A DNA stretch of 64,000 bases, taken from positions 81,328 through 145,327 of the forward strand of contig MU400611.1 of assembly GCA_022578965.1 (NCBI GenBank). Reading direction: 5' to 3'. Position 1 is the first letter of the stretch. Each line of letters begins with the position of its first letter. Both the position numbers and the translations under genes were made by a program. Of the stretch, positions 22,822 through 32,985 are shown piece by piece. The notes under the pieces were generated by a model that searched no databases, was not told where the DNA came from, and saw only the letters and a list, made by a program, of their open reading frames with translations. Origin of the DNA: Xylaria sp. FL1777. Lineage: Eukaryota > Ascomycota > Sordariomycetes > Xylariales > Xylariaceae.

Positions 22822-23899
22822 CCGACGACGTACGCGAGAGATCTTATTGCGGCGCTCATCAAAGACTCATGATTGTAAAGCTGTGGGATCGTGAAGGGCC
22901 AGATACGGACCTTGAAATTCGAAGTGAGATGTGCCTAGCAAATAATACAAGCTACCTGAGGTATCGAAGATAAGATGTACCTATGTGTACAACAAACCTA
23001 CCATCCACGACCAAGAACGCTACAGGGTTCTATGTGCTTGGTACGAGTTAGGTTGCGCGATTTCACGTAGGATTCGGGTCTGTTCGGGTACCCTAGCTGA
23101 AGAACTTTGAATGATTCCAGGAGGCACATGCATGGCAGCAGGGTGGGGTTCGATAGCGTATTCGATTATTGGCTCAATTTATTATGGTATCCACAGGCTT
23201 AACTAATGGTGTGCTGACGTGTGGGCCTTCTAGGGCACGAATGCTTCGATAATCAGGCAACCAAGCCTTCGCCCGGAACCTGAAGATTCTGAAGCGTTCT
23301 TCAAACTCCGAAACACTCTTGTTGAATCATCCAGGCTAATATCGCTTTATACCGCTTCGAAGACGATCACCCTCACACCGTGTCTCCGGATGGGTTCGGC
23401 TTGTGTTGTAGAAACGTACTTGGCACCTTTGGCACCGGCGAGGGAGGACTAAAACACAAGGCTATATTGTTATTGTAAATTAACGCGATTTAGGTTATGA
23501 TTTCAACCTCGTAAGTCGCATCTGTACTCTGATTAAAAAGCTACGAGTAATAAGATGCCGGTAGGTGTGCCGTGGTAGGAGGACTGATGAGCTTCTTCTC
23601 TGCTTACTTGTGACGTGTACGGTTGCTTTTGGGGCAAGGGCCCTCGCGTGCCACACGTGCACTCCAGCCAATCACAGACATGGTCACAAATCACACTTTA
23701 AAGAACGCCTTGTCCTAGTCTAAGTGTCCCCCAGCACAAGCGATAGTTCCGTCGTCGTGGAGATCGAGGGACTGAGTGGGATAGGCGAGATAGGTTCGAA
23801 ACCGGCCACATTTCAAGTATATAATCGACGAGTTGGGAGTGGAGTGTCAGCTTCTCTTTTTTTCACCTTGCCTATAGCAATTGACATTTCATCAACACT
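22822..23899. other. Divergent promoter region
   Basis: About 1.1 kb between the coiled-coil gene (minus) and the MADS-like gene (plus). A palindromic CACGTG core occurs near 23,656 (TGCCACACGTGCACTCC), a possible bHLH-type site but only by chance-level evidence. No coding signal seen. Confidence 0.4.
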
Positions 23900-24371
23900 A
23901 TGTCTCGTCCTCAGATGCCGTCTAAATTCATTGCAGCCCGTAAACAGGCCAAACTTTGCAGGGATCGTGTGCGCAAACGTCGTCTCACGTTGTTTTCGAA
24001 GGCCAATGAGATCCATCATCTAGGTGCTGAAGTCTACGTGGTCCTATACTTCTATAAGAGGTTTTACGTTTATACTTCGACCGCCAATCCCAAATGGCCC
24101 CCCTCGGCAAAGGATGTGGTAAATGCTGATTTTTTTATTTTTGTTTTCTTTGTTAATATGGAACTAACCATCTAAGAAACGTTCTTATCCAATGCCGGAT
24201 ATTCTCATGCCTGCGGACTTCAAGTCATGGGCGACCGGCAAACCTACTACTCTCGCCAATTGTCGTTCTCACGTTCTCGCAGATGGCAATAACGGCGGAT
24301 TTCAGGATAACGAGGACACTAGTAGTGCTAACTCGGATACGGACAACTGGGAGGATGTTGACAAAGACTAA
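23900..24371 (+). CDS. Small MADS-box-like protein
   Basis: Two exons, 23900-24118 and 24177-24371, with a GTAAAT...TAAG intron of 58 bp, give 137 residues. The first 70 residues resemble the start of a MADS/SRF domain: basic RVRKRRLTLFSKANEIHHLG, then GAEVYVVLYFYKRFYVYTST, in the order basic helix, hydrophobic strand, strand. The second exon gives a short acidic tail ending DNWEDVDKD. MADS factors bind CArG-type DNA as dimers. This one lacks the N-terminal arginine-rich extension and most of the downstream region, so it may be a dimerisation-only or diverged member. No family member of this exact architecture is known to me. Similarity is by eye only. Confidence 0.6.
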
Positions 24372-24517
24372 GCTGTTGCGTCTACGCGATCGGGTGATTA
24401 GTAAGATACGCGCCGTATAGATTGATATTAAGGATATTATTAGGATACGGCGGCTATGTGCCTGATCTGGCTAAAAATGTACATCCTAGGCCATAGGAAA
24501 GTCCGATCCTGCTGTGG

Positions 24518-26866
24518 CTAAACAGACATAGTGTCGAGATCAAAGTCGTGACCATCGATGTGTGATATGTCTGTATCGTTAAAACAATCGTAGCAAATGT
24601 GATAGTCCCTACAGTCCTGACATGTGTAGACGATACGCGTAAGTGTCTCGCTACACTCATGACACCAGCCGGGCACTTCTTCTGCCTCCTCCACGACGAC
24701 AAGCTTACTTGAGGGGTCGGTCTTAAGAGTTAGCTCCCATCTCTTTTCATTTTGATCGGGAACCCTCGCACCAACGAGTTCCTTGCAGCAGCTTAATCCG
24801 ATTGTGACTGATCTGCGATCGTGTTCAGGCTCGTCTTCGCTTTTTGGGGGCGGAAGTTTAAGGAGATCGGCCTCGTCGTCAAGGTCTGCCAAACGCGTTA
24901 AAGCTCTACTGTCGATATGAAAACGGATAGGTCCGATAGGAAGCTCTTCGGCGGGGATCTCCCATCCGAGATCATAAACCGACAACGGCCCGTTCAACAC
25001 TTTCTTGGGTGAATCTATTCGAATTAACCCCCTTTCTCCATAGCCGTCCGGCTGGTCCCGTTTGCTGTGGTTAGGGTCGCAGACGAGAGAGAAATAGGTT
25101 CGCAATCTGGTCTTTGACGGGTTTGAAAAGTCTGGGGACGGAGATACGTCATTCCACTATTGATAGTCGTTAGCCAAAATGCTGTTGAAGAAGAGAGCCG
25201 TGCTTACATCTCGGAACAGGATCTTAGCATGATCATCCCCCGTCCATACCTTCGAGGCCTGGCGACGCCTCATGACTCGTTGCAATGCTATGGCCGAGCC
25301 GGAGATGACCTGCGTTAGGGAGGGCAGTCTCATTATAGATAGCGCGGCGCCCGTGGCTACCGCGGAAACCCTGCCAAAGTAAGAATAGCTCGACCGAAAG
25401 ATAGGCAACTTACCAAGTAGTATCGAAATTGGCAAGAAACGCATGTTCGACCCTAATCTTCTTTTTAGAGGCATCCTTCACAATTCCAGACATGATATCA
25501 TCCACTTGTTGACGAAGGCCGGGGCTGCAGTAGCTGCCGCCGCAAAACACAACCGCAAAGTCTTTCCCCAGGCGTACTATACGAGAGATCTCGGCTTTTA
25601 ACACCTGAAGTCCTCTCTGAAATGCTTTCTCGAAGGCGTTGCGGATATGGACGGGGGCAATGTGAACGGTGAACCGAGGATTGTTGCCGATTAGGACAAT
25701 AGGTTTGGTCTGGTGCGTGTAATCGAGGCTCCATTTCTGTTCTTCAAATCTCTGCATTATAGTGGCGAATCTAAGTTTTGAACGTTAGTGTCTGCTACTA
25801 GTGGAAGATGTCGCCACCTAGATGCCACTTACTCCCCTTGAGGAACATGAGCTCTTAGTTGGGAGCGAACGTGTTCCTGTATTATGCCGTTTGAAACATG
25901 ACTACCGCCTTGCGAACCTAAGTTCAGTCAGCATCAGCTCCTCGAGATAAAGCTGTGGTCAAAATACTCGCCGGTCCTCCAACGCGGCCCAACACTAGAC
26001 TGGCTGTTGCAGACCCCCCCCTGGTCGTCAAAATACACACTTTGCAACTGGATGTTCTGCGTTCTCTCATAAGTCAAAGTTGATAGGCCCGCGGGCTCTG
26101 CAAGAACTGCGACAGGAAGCGAGATACATACCAACGTGCTGCTGCCACTATCCGGCACGACCAGGTTCAGCCCGTCACGCTTGTTCAGCTTCTCAAAAGT
26201 CCGCCATAACCGTGTACGAGAGAAAGAGTATAGTGGATCATCAAAAGGTTCACAAATATAGAGCGCTGCGGCTTGTCCTTCGCTCACCATTTCAAACGTA
26301 ATGTTTTGGTCGTACTCGGACCAGATAGGACGGATAAGCTCGAGATAATACAATTTATACCTGGGAAAGTCGTCCTTCTGCTCATTATTGCAAAGATAAT
26401 TTGGATAAGTCAAAACAATTGTCCTGATTACGAGCTTTGCAGTATTCGCTTTTTCTATCGCCATATCACGGAGCAGACTGAAATGTTCCCGCAAAACATC
26501 GTCTTCCATGTCGGGCGTGATCCGGCACTCAGAGACCGCTTGTAACAGATGATCCCCGCCTGGCATTGCACTGATGGTGCTGTGACGCGATAGCGCACGA
26601 TGCGTGAAGATGGTCTTGAGCGGGAAGCTTTGGTCCTTCGTCAATGATTGTCGTCCAGGTACAAGACGGCCTCCTTCTAGAGCTGCGCAAGCAATGAACT
26701 CTGCTAGGGAATTGGACGCTGCAGGAGTATTCCATCTTTCAGGATGGGCAAGGTCGGCAGTAAGTGTAACACGAAGAGCCTGGGGCCTGCCGTTGGCCAG
26801 TTTGAAGGCCAATGTCATCTTGGAGCTTAGACATCCAAAGTCCAGACCGAGCGCGCTGCTATCCAT
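24518..26866 (-). CDS. Hsp70-like ATPase with C-terminal ZZ zinc finger
   Basis: Five exons on the minus strand: 26866-26041, 25917-25833, 25770-25414, 25370-25208 and 25156-24518, all in phase, 689 residues. Actin/Hsp70 nucleotide-binding features: phosphate-1 LGLDFGCLSSKMTLAF near residue 6, phosphate-2 VVPDSGSSTLVCISL near 250, and the adenosine loop VVFCGGSYCSPGLRQQV near 375. A C-terminal beta-rich domain precedes a ZZ finger with Cys pairs in WCHECSETL, YTCQDCRDYHICYDCF and a trailing H-x-D-G-H. It differs from classical Hsp70 in the altered motifs and the lack of a substrate-binding domain. Fungal Hsp70-like/actin-like ATPases of this sort have unknown clients. The ZZ finger suggests binding to a protein N-terminus or ubiquitin-like signal (family knowledge). 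The exon 1/2 junction (GTGTGT donor) is my least certain. Confidence 0.8.
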
Positions 26867-27271
26867 GTCAGCTTTCGCATTTCGTTGCAGTGTACTCAAC
26901 AAGCTCACGCTATCGTGGAAAGGTCCTTGCCAGCCATAATGTCGTGGAGGGATTCTTGCGTAGGGATTAAGTTGGGGAGGTGGTTAAGCAATCTTTCGTG
27001 ATGCGATGTTTTGCGATTGCAAGAAGTATAAGTGTGGGAGTTCAGGTTACGACGGAACCCTTCCAAGCTCACCGAACGGTTTTCCAGCCCCGCAGACATG
27101 GATGGCATTGGGCCTTGCAGTCATGATTGGAGAACCCGACTAGGAACCTTGGAAGGCGTTATGCTGAGTCAGCCCCATAAATTCAACCAGAAGCCCTGAA
27201 CGCGAGATTCAGCAGTTCTCGTCGGAAATCGCGTTTATACCTACCTAGAGGTGCCTAATACCGCTCGAATC
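26867..27271. other. Divergent promoter between Hsp70-ZZ and SAP-like genes
   Basis: About 400 bp. Both flanking genes start outward from here. An open minus-strand frame (27108-26905) has no recognisable features and probably represents 5' leader sequence. Confidence 0.4.
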
Positions 27272-28816
27272 ATGTATCGTTCTCGCCAACAAACAAGCCA
27301 GCCAATTGTGACGCCCCCTAGCGACACTCCTCAAACACTGGCTTGGCAACTTCTCGGTGAGCTAGAGACCATCAGGGCCGAGCGGTTTGATTGGGTTCAT
27401 GACATTCGCGAGAGGCTAGTTGAGGACTTGAAACGATCACGGGATCACTATCGCAAATGGCGCCGCAAAGCCGACACTCTGATTTCAATCGTTAAGGCTG
27501 AAAACAGTGACCAGGCTGATTGGCTGGCGGGAAAGCTCCTCGAGCACCCTAGTGTTCATGACCCGGGACATTTTGAAATCATCATCCCAACCGGTGTGGG
27601 CCACGAAGTCTTCAAAATCGTCGGGTTTGAGGGATCCAAGGCGGCGGAGCCTACAGTCGCGCTTGATTCCGACGTTGCCCATGAGCCACAGGAAGACCTA
27701 AGACATCCAGAGCCGCTACCGCCAACGCAGGAGGCTTCGCGACTCCTATCTCTCATCGACCCAACCGACATTGCCCCTATTATGACACTAGCCCCATTAA
27801 CTCTCTTACGAGCGATGAGACAGAGGCTATGGATATCATGGACGCCGTCAGGCTCAGCTTTTTGTCTTACCTGCCCTTGCGCGGAGTTTACAATACCCAG
27901 GATGAGCTTAGACCCATCCGATACGACATATGACTTCATCCCACGATACTTCCACGAAGACCCTTTTGTGAATGACCGAGGTATACAACACTTTCGGGCC
28001 GTACATGGATTGCACTTCTCAGGGGGCTTAGAAGAAATGGTAACAAAATATGGGAGGGAAGGTATGCTAGCCACTCTCGCTGGTAACGTTGACTAATATT
28101 TGGTACGCCCACTTAGTTATTCCATCCCAAGACGAAAAGGAAACGAGCTTAGATAAGTGGGCTGTGGCGGGGCATAATTATGCTGTCCAAGTGTGGTATG
28201 GCTCGCTGCTATCTAAATGGGAGGATCTACGAAAACAATATAGTCGAGAGAGGACCGATCGCCGACCAGTTCTTCGAAGGACTCGCCCCGGCGATACCAT
28301 GACTATTAAGGCCAGCTCACTAAATCAACACTCTCATTTCGCTTTTGGCTGGCCAGAGCCCTTTGACTCGAAATGGGTTGTGCTGTGTTCTTACCCCAAG
28401 TGCACGCAGCCAGCCTTGACAAAGCATCCTCTTCAACAACAAGATACCTTTAAGCACTTCAAATCGCACGGCATATTTTTAAGAGACAAAATAGAAATGG
28501 TAAAGCTCTTCGGTATTAAGAGTATGTTTTGAGTAGATGCCGTGCCCTGCAGATTATGTATTGACAGCCTACAGTACTCCAAGATACTACGATTCGCCGC
28601 GAAAACTCTGAAGAGGAGGGCGAGGACAACCACGAAGAGGATGACGCACAAGGTCTACAAGATTTTCAGGACTGGCCGCGCTCTAGGCTACGACGAGAGT
28701 GTCAACGCCGTGGATTAAGCTCTAACGCGAGAAAAGCTTCGTTGAAAAGGAAGCTTGAAAAGCATGATACCATTATCGCGAAGAAACAAAAGCACCACCG
28801 GAAGACCAATCGTTAA
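27272..28816 (+). CDS. Protein with two Cys/His modules and a C-terminal SAP-like motif
   Basis: Three exons, 27272-28061, 28117-28521 and 28575-28816, with GTATGC/GTATGT introns of 55 and 53 bp, give 478 residues. The ATG at 27272 is the first in frame. An N-terminal helical region (about 1-90) is followed by two similar modules. The first is around FCLTCPCAEFTIP ... IQHFRAVHG ... EEMVTKYG; the second is around WVVLCSYPKC ... FKHFKSHGI ... IEMVKLFG. Each has paired Cys then paired His, so a divergent zinc-finger repeat is likely. The last exon is acidic, then carries RRECQRRGLSSNARKASLKR, which fits a SAP DNA-binding helix-extended-loop-helix, and ends in a Lys/His-rich tail. A nuclear, chromatin- or DNA-associated role is inferred. 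No close family was recognised. Confidence 0.72.
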
Positions 28817-28948
28817 GACCTATAGCGAAGAAATAAAACGTGCCATTTAGGTAGCATTCTATAAAGCTTATCCCATCTCGTGCAGGGCTCTCACCCTCTA
28901 CGGTATTCTGTTCTAAGGAACTTCCTCGATAGTATCCCTGTATTTATA

Positions 28949-30118
28949 TTATCTAGGGACTGCCTGTTGCTTCCTACGTTGTTGGCCAATCGCACCAGTG
29001 CTCCTATCCATCACAACACCAATCTGTTCGTCTGTCCAGCCTCTCTCACAAAGGTTATGTAACCGCTGTTTTTCTGTAGGAAGCCACAATCGGGTGCTCG
29101 TTCGTAGCCTCTTCCGGCTAGGCCCAGGAGTATTCCTTAAGATAGGGGTTGAGTCGTGCCCATCAATAATTTGGTCGAGGTCGAAGTCCAAAATATCAAC
29201 TATCTGGCGATCGCCTGTATTGCTACCTTCAGAGCTTGAGTCGTTGGATCGTTTACTTAGCTCACTACCGCGGCCCTGACGTGGTAACGAAGCAACGTTT
29301 TCGCCTATGAATAACGTATTTCTACCGTCTGTGTCCTGCAACTGCTCTGCCACGCCTATAAAAGCCCTAGCAAAGTCGGCAAACTGCGTGAAGCTTTCTG
29401 GCGAGAAATGTAATGTAATGCGGGACGGGACTGGCGCTTCTGCAGGCACTGGTAACTCGGACATTACTGGTAGTTGAATGCCTTTCTTACTGCTAGCGTC
29501 ATCGTCGTCGCCTTCTTCTCCTTCTTTTTCGCCTTGTTCTTCGCCTTCGCCTTGTTCTTCGCCTTCACCCTCGCCCCCACCTTCGCCTTCGTCGCTATCC
29601 AGCCTAATAGAACTGGGGCTTCTAACGTCGTTAACACAGCTACTCTCGGTCGGTAAGTACTGAACTAATTGATGCTGGGGCGGGTGTAACTGATAGCAAT
29701 TTAGACATAATGTTACGTGACAGCTCCGGCACTCATATTGTAGCCCCGTAAGCAGTCGCCGGCAAAGGTAGCAGTTTATAATGCTACGGTTGCTATTACT
29801 AGGACTTTGGCTAACTATATTTCCGAAGGTATGTTGAGGGTGAACAAGCGAGGCGTTGATAATACAGCTAGAACACAAGCTTATATCGCATTGCGAACAT
29901 TGATGTTTCGACACCCGTGCTAGAGCTCTTCTGCAAACGTAGCATTCGGTTTTGCTTTCGGCATTATTGTCGTTTGCGTTAGAACTCGCCTTTTGGGTCA
30001 AGGTCGGGGTCGGGGTTACGATCCGGCTAGGACTTCGATAGGGGCTTCTAGTAATTGAGGAGTTTTCGGTTATGCTATTGATGGAATGTGAAGGTTCGGC
30101 CGCGCTAGAAGGACCCAT
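28949..30118 (-). CDS. Double ZZ-like zinc finger protein with C-terminal Myb/SANT-like domain
   Basis: Single-exon frame of 389 residues from the ATG at 30118. The open frame continues upstream to 30217 without an ATG, so a missing 5' exon cannot be excluded. Two Cys-rich modules lie at about 60-95 (CYVCRRALARVSKHQCSQC, then CSSC) and 115-150 (CYLCRRLLTGLQYECRSCH, then CLNC), each followed by His pairs as in ZZ or B-box fingers. Next come a long Glu/Gly run (about 175-205), a variable region, and a C-terminal Myb-like helix set (LWLPTEKQRLHNLCERGWTD...IGVVMDRSTGAIGQQRRK). The architecture suggests a nuclear DNA-binding adaptor. It is convergent with the SAP-like gene, 132 bp apart. The Hsp70-like gene two positions away also carries a ZZ finger. 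Confidence 0.72.
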   Translation of the reverse strand: MGPSSAAEPSHSINSITENSSITRSPYRSPSRIVTPTPTLTQKASSNANDNNAESKTECYVCRRALARVSKHQCSQCDISLCSSCIINASLVHPQHTFGNIVSQSPSNSNRSIINCYLCRRLLTGLQYECRSCHVTLCLNCYQLHPPQHQLVQYLPTESSCVNDVRSPSSIRLDSDEGEGGGEGEGEEQGEGEEQGEKEGEEGDDDDASSKKGIQLPVMSELPVPAEAPVPSRITLHFSPESFTQFADFARAFIGVAEQLQDTDGRNTLFIGENVASLPRQGRGSELSKRSNDSSSEGSNTGDRQIVDILDFDLDQIIDGHDSTPILRNTPGPSRKRLRTSTRLWLPTEKQRLHNLCERGWTDEQIGVVMDRSTGAIGQQRRKQQAVPR

Positions 30119-30593
30119 ATAACGACGACGCTTTTTTTTGCGATAGCCCGGCCGCGTAAGACAACGGATTAAATGTACGGGTATTTGAAAACATTTTTTA
30201 TGTATATGCCTGCCCAAGGCCAGCGTTTATGGTTGTATAGATATAATTTATGTTATAGAAGGAATAGGCAGAAAGAATTGACATACTTGGTAGGTTCGCG
30301 GGGTTCTGTTAGTGGAGAAGGCTAGAGTACTAGGCATAGCAGTATTGGTACAGTAGTGTGGCTAGGGCTTCCTGCACTAGAGCTAATATAGAAATCCTAG
30401 AAGGCTCCGCCCAACTGCCTTTTTAAGAAATGGAAGGACTAACATTATAGACTTAAGGACAGCTACCATGCTCGGTAACAGCCCTAATGGGAGGCATGGA
30501 CTTTTGTTAACCTGATCCTGTCAACTTACACTGTGGCTGAGAAGTTAAAAAGTTGAGACCCACTCATTAAATCGTTATCATAATGGAGATATT
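30119..30593. other. Intergenic region
   Basis: About 475 bp between two minus-strand genes. It should include the ZZ/Myb promoter and the DUF3429 3' end. No gene or structured RNA recognised. Confidence 0.4.
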
Positions 30594-31829
30594 TTACTTT
30601 TCACTTTTCTCTTGACCGCCTTCATATTTATCATCCCCATCTCCACTTTCCCCCCCTTCCTCTATCGTCTTCACACCACGGCCGTGTTGTTTTTGCTTTT
30701 CCTTATTTTTTTCGACCTCTTTCGCTTGTTTCTTTAAGTTTTGTACTTCTTTCTGTTCTAGCTCTTGCCATTTCCGGGTGTATGCTTCTTCACCACGATG
30801 TTCGTGGAATTTCTCGCTTAGTCCCGTGAGTCGAGGCCTCGCGTCTCCGACCTTTGCTCTCCCAATCAAGCTGATGGCGATGGCGACGCCGACGACGGCA
30901 GTCAGCGCAAAGCGGTAGGTGCTATACCACGCCGGGGCCCAACCATGTACCGTAGCGCGTGCGTCGGTAAAATAAAGCGCTACGAAGGCGGCAAATTGCG
31001 AGGTCAAAGCGAACTCAACCGGCAAGAATAGAGTCGGCCAGGCAAATATGGGCGCTGCAACCCCTATACCGTATCGAAACCGGGCACGGGTGTGGTCAGG
31101 TACTTTCTCGGCATATTCCAGACCCCAATGTACAGCACCTAGGAAGCTGATAATGACGGCGCCGTAGCCTAGCTGGATAGGCTCAAGTGTAGCCATTAAA
31201 TGGCTTGCTGTTTCTGGGCTGATCATAAGATTGTTGATGAGGGTCGAGGGGCCCGGCGATGAAGTGTTGAGAACCCAAGCGAGATAAACGGTGGAAAGAG
31301 AAGTTCCGAAATAAGGTAGTGTTCCAGCGAGACCGAGCCAGTAGGGTTCGCGGGGAGTATTGGAGAGGGAGAACGTTTCCTGGACGGTTTTCTTGGAACC
31401 ATGTGATCAGCTTCAGACATGATCGGGACAAGATGTTTATGAGCAAGAAAGGCTTACTAGATCATCCCTTATCCCTGTCTTGATTGGGCGTTCATGTGTA
31501 CGGAGAGATGGCTCGTATAGGTGGCGAACACTAGATTCCTTAGTCACAGATTCCGGATGGGGAGTAAGCTTGTGTTGGCTAATCTTTCTTTCTTCTCTAG
31601 TATCGATGCCTTGCCGGGAATCATTGGAAGGTTTGGTTGCAAAAGCTGCCTGCTGTGCAATAAAGTGGAGGCGTGCGGGAGCGGCCTTTGCAACCATGCG
31701 TGTTACTATAATATGTTGATTTGGACCAGTATTCGACACATGCGGCGATGACGACATCCGCGGCTTGCACACAGCTGCGGTTTTCGAAGAGGCTCGCAGA
31801 AGAGATTGTGTGTTGCGTATAAGGAACAT
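30594..31829 (-). CDS. DUF3429 mitochondrial inner-membrane protein
   Basis: Two exons, 31829-31458 and 31391-30594, with a 66-bp intron (GTAAGC...CCAAG), encode 389 residues. A basic, acid-poor N-terminus of about 45 residues looks like a mitochondrial presequence. The DUF3429 (TMEM69-like) core begins at REPYWLGLAGTLPYFGTSLS. Five hydrophobic segments follow, with the conserved stretches ISFLGAVHWGLE and YGIGVAAPIFAWPTLFLP. The tail is a Lys/Glu-rich charged coil. The gene is conserved across ascomycetes as an inner-membrane protein of unknown biochemical role. It is intact and is the last normal gene before the AT-rich block, about 600 bp away. Confidence 0.9.
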
Positions 31830-32440
31830 GATGCTTGACGCGGGAGGATGCGCAAGCTGGATTAGAGCCCGAATGAATCAGCTTGAGATGGGCGTGAGTG
31901 TGGACTTCTTGTTAGATAACTACCGATTATATGAAGGGTGAAAGTAAATAGAAGAGGGAGCTAGTTACTATAAGTTCAGTAGTCTTACAGCTTCGATATT
32001 ACCAAGGAAGACTCAGATTGTCTTGAGTAGGTAGTCAAGTAGGTATTAAATAAAAGTGTGAACAAGGTGGAACAGGAATCAGAAAAGAAGCACTTAACCT
32101 ATGTATATGTATATGAGGCAAAAGTTATAATCTACTGGTAGACAACTTCCTTGATGTGAAGTACATACGTAGCTCTTGAAGCCCGGTGTTGCTAGCCCAG
32201 TCAAGTAGTGACGTAATGCTTCGACCTATGTAGTAACCTGTGGCTTGAACAGAATAGTAGGTACCTAGCAGGAGTGAACATCTTATGTATCTATACCTAC
32301 GCGTATACCTACCTAGGTACATATGTAAGTAAATGGAAATAGCGTACGGTGGCCCATAGCGAAAAAGTGTGCCAGAACTAAGGCAACCCCACTTAACTCC
32401 TTTTACCTACCCCTCGGGTATTTATTTACACCTTAGCAGC
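31830..32440. other. Border segment between last gene and AT-rich block
   Basis: Includes the DUF3429 promoter and repeated CCTACCTAGGTAC-type palindromic runs at about 32,296-32,320. Base composition is normal until about 32,420, where it drops within a few tens of bases. Confidence 0.5.
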
Positions 32441-32815
32441 TAATAATTTACTTACTTCTTACTTTTTTTATTATACCTTTTTAATTGTACTATTTTGTAT
32501 ATTTTAGTATTTATTAGCGCAATTTTATAAGAAGTTAAATTTTATTTAATTAAGCTTATTTATATATTATATAGCTATTTTTAAAGAAATATTTTTTTAA
32601 TTATTATATATAAAGCTAAATATATATATATAATTATAAATAGTTATATTTGCAAAAATTTATAGCTATATTACTATAATTATATATTATTATATTTATT
32701 AATAATATATTTATATAGCTTAATTAAAGCTAGTTTTATTTATTATTTATTTTATTAAATTATTATAAATTAAATTTATTATTTTTTATATTTTAAGATT
32801 TTATATTACTTTTTT

Positions 32816-32985
32816 TAAATATAGCATATATTTTTTATATATAGTTTGCTTTTTTTAAATATATTTTGCTTTTTTTATATATAACTTGCTTTTTTTATAT
32901 ATAATTTGCTTTTTTTATATATAACTTGTTTTTTTTATATATAATTTGCTTTTTTTATATATAGCATACTTTTTTTGCATATAAT
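32816..32985. repeat. Tandem repeat, about 20-bp unit
   Basis: Seven to eight copies of a unit like TTTGCTTTTTTTATATATAA, with variants at the TTGC and ATAA(C/T) positions. It lies just inside the isochore border. Confidence 0.8.

Noticed and set aside
27556..28074. 172-codon minus-strand frame
   Set aside because: Antisense to exon 1 of the SAP-like gene, which has consistent splice sites and protein features.
29474..29663. Plus-strand Phe/Ala and Ser/Pro-rich frames
   Set aside because: Complement of the Glu/Gly acidic tract of the ZZ/Myb-like gene.
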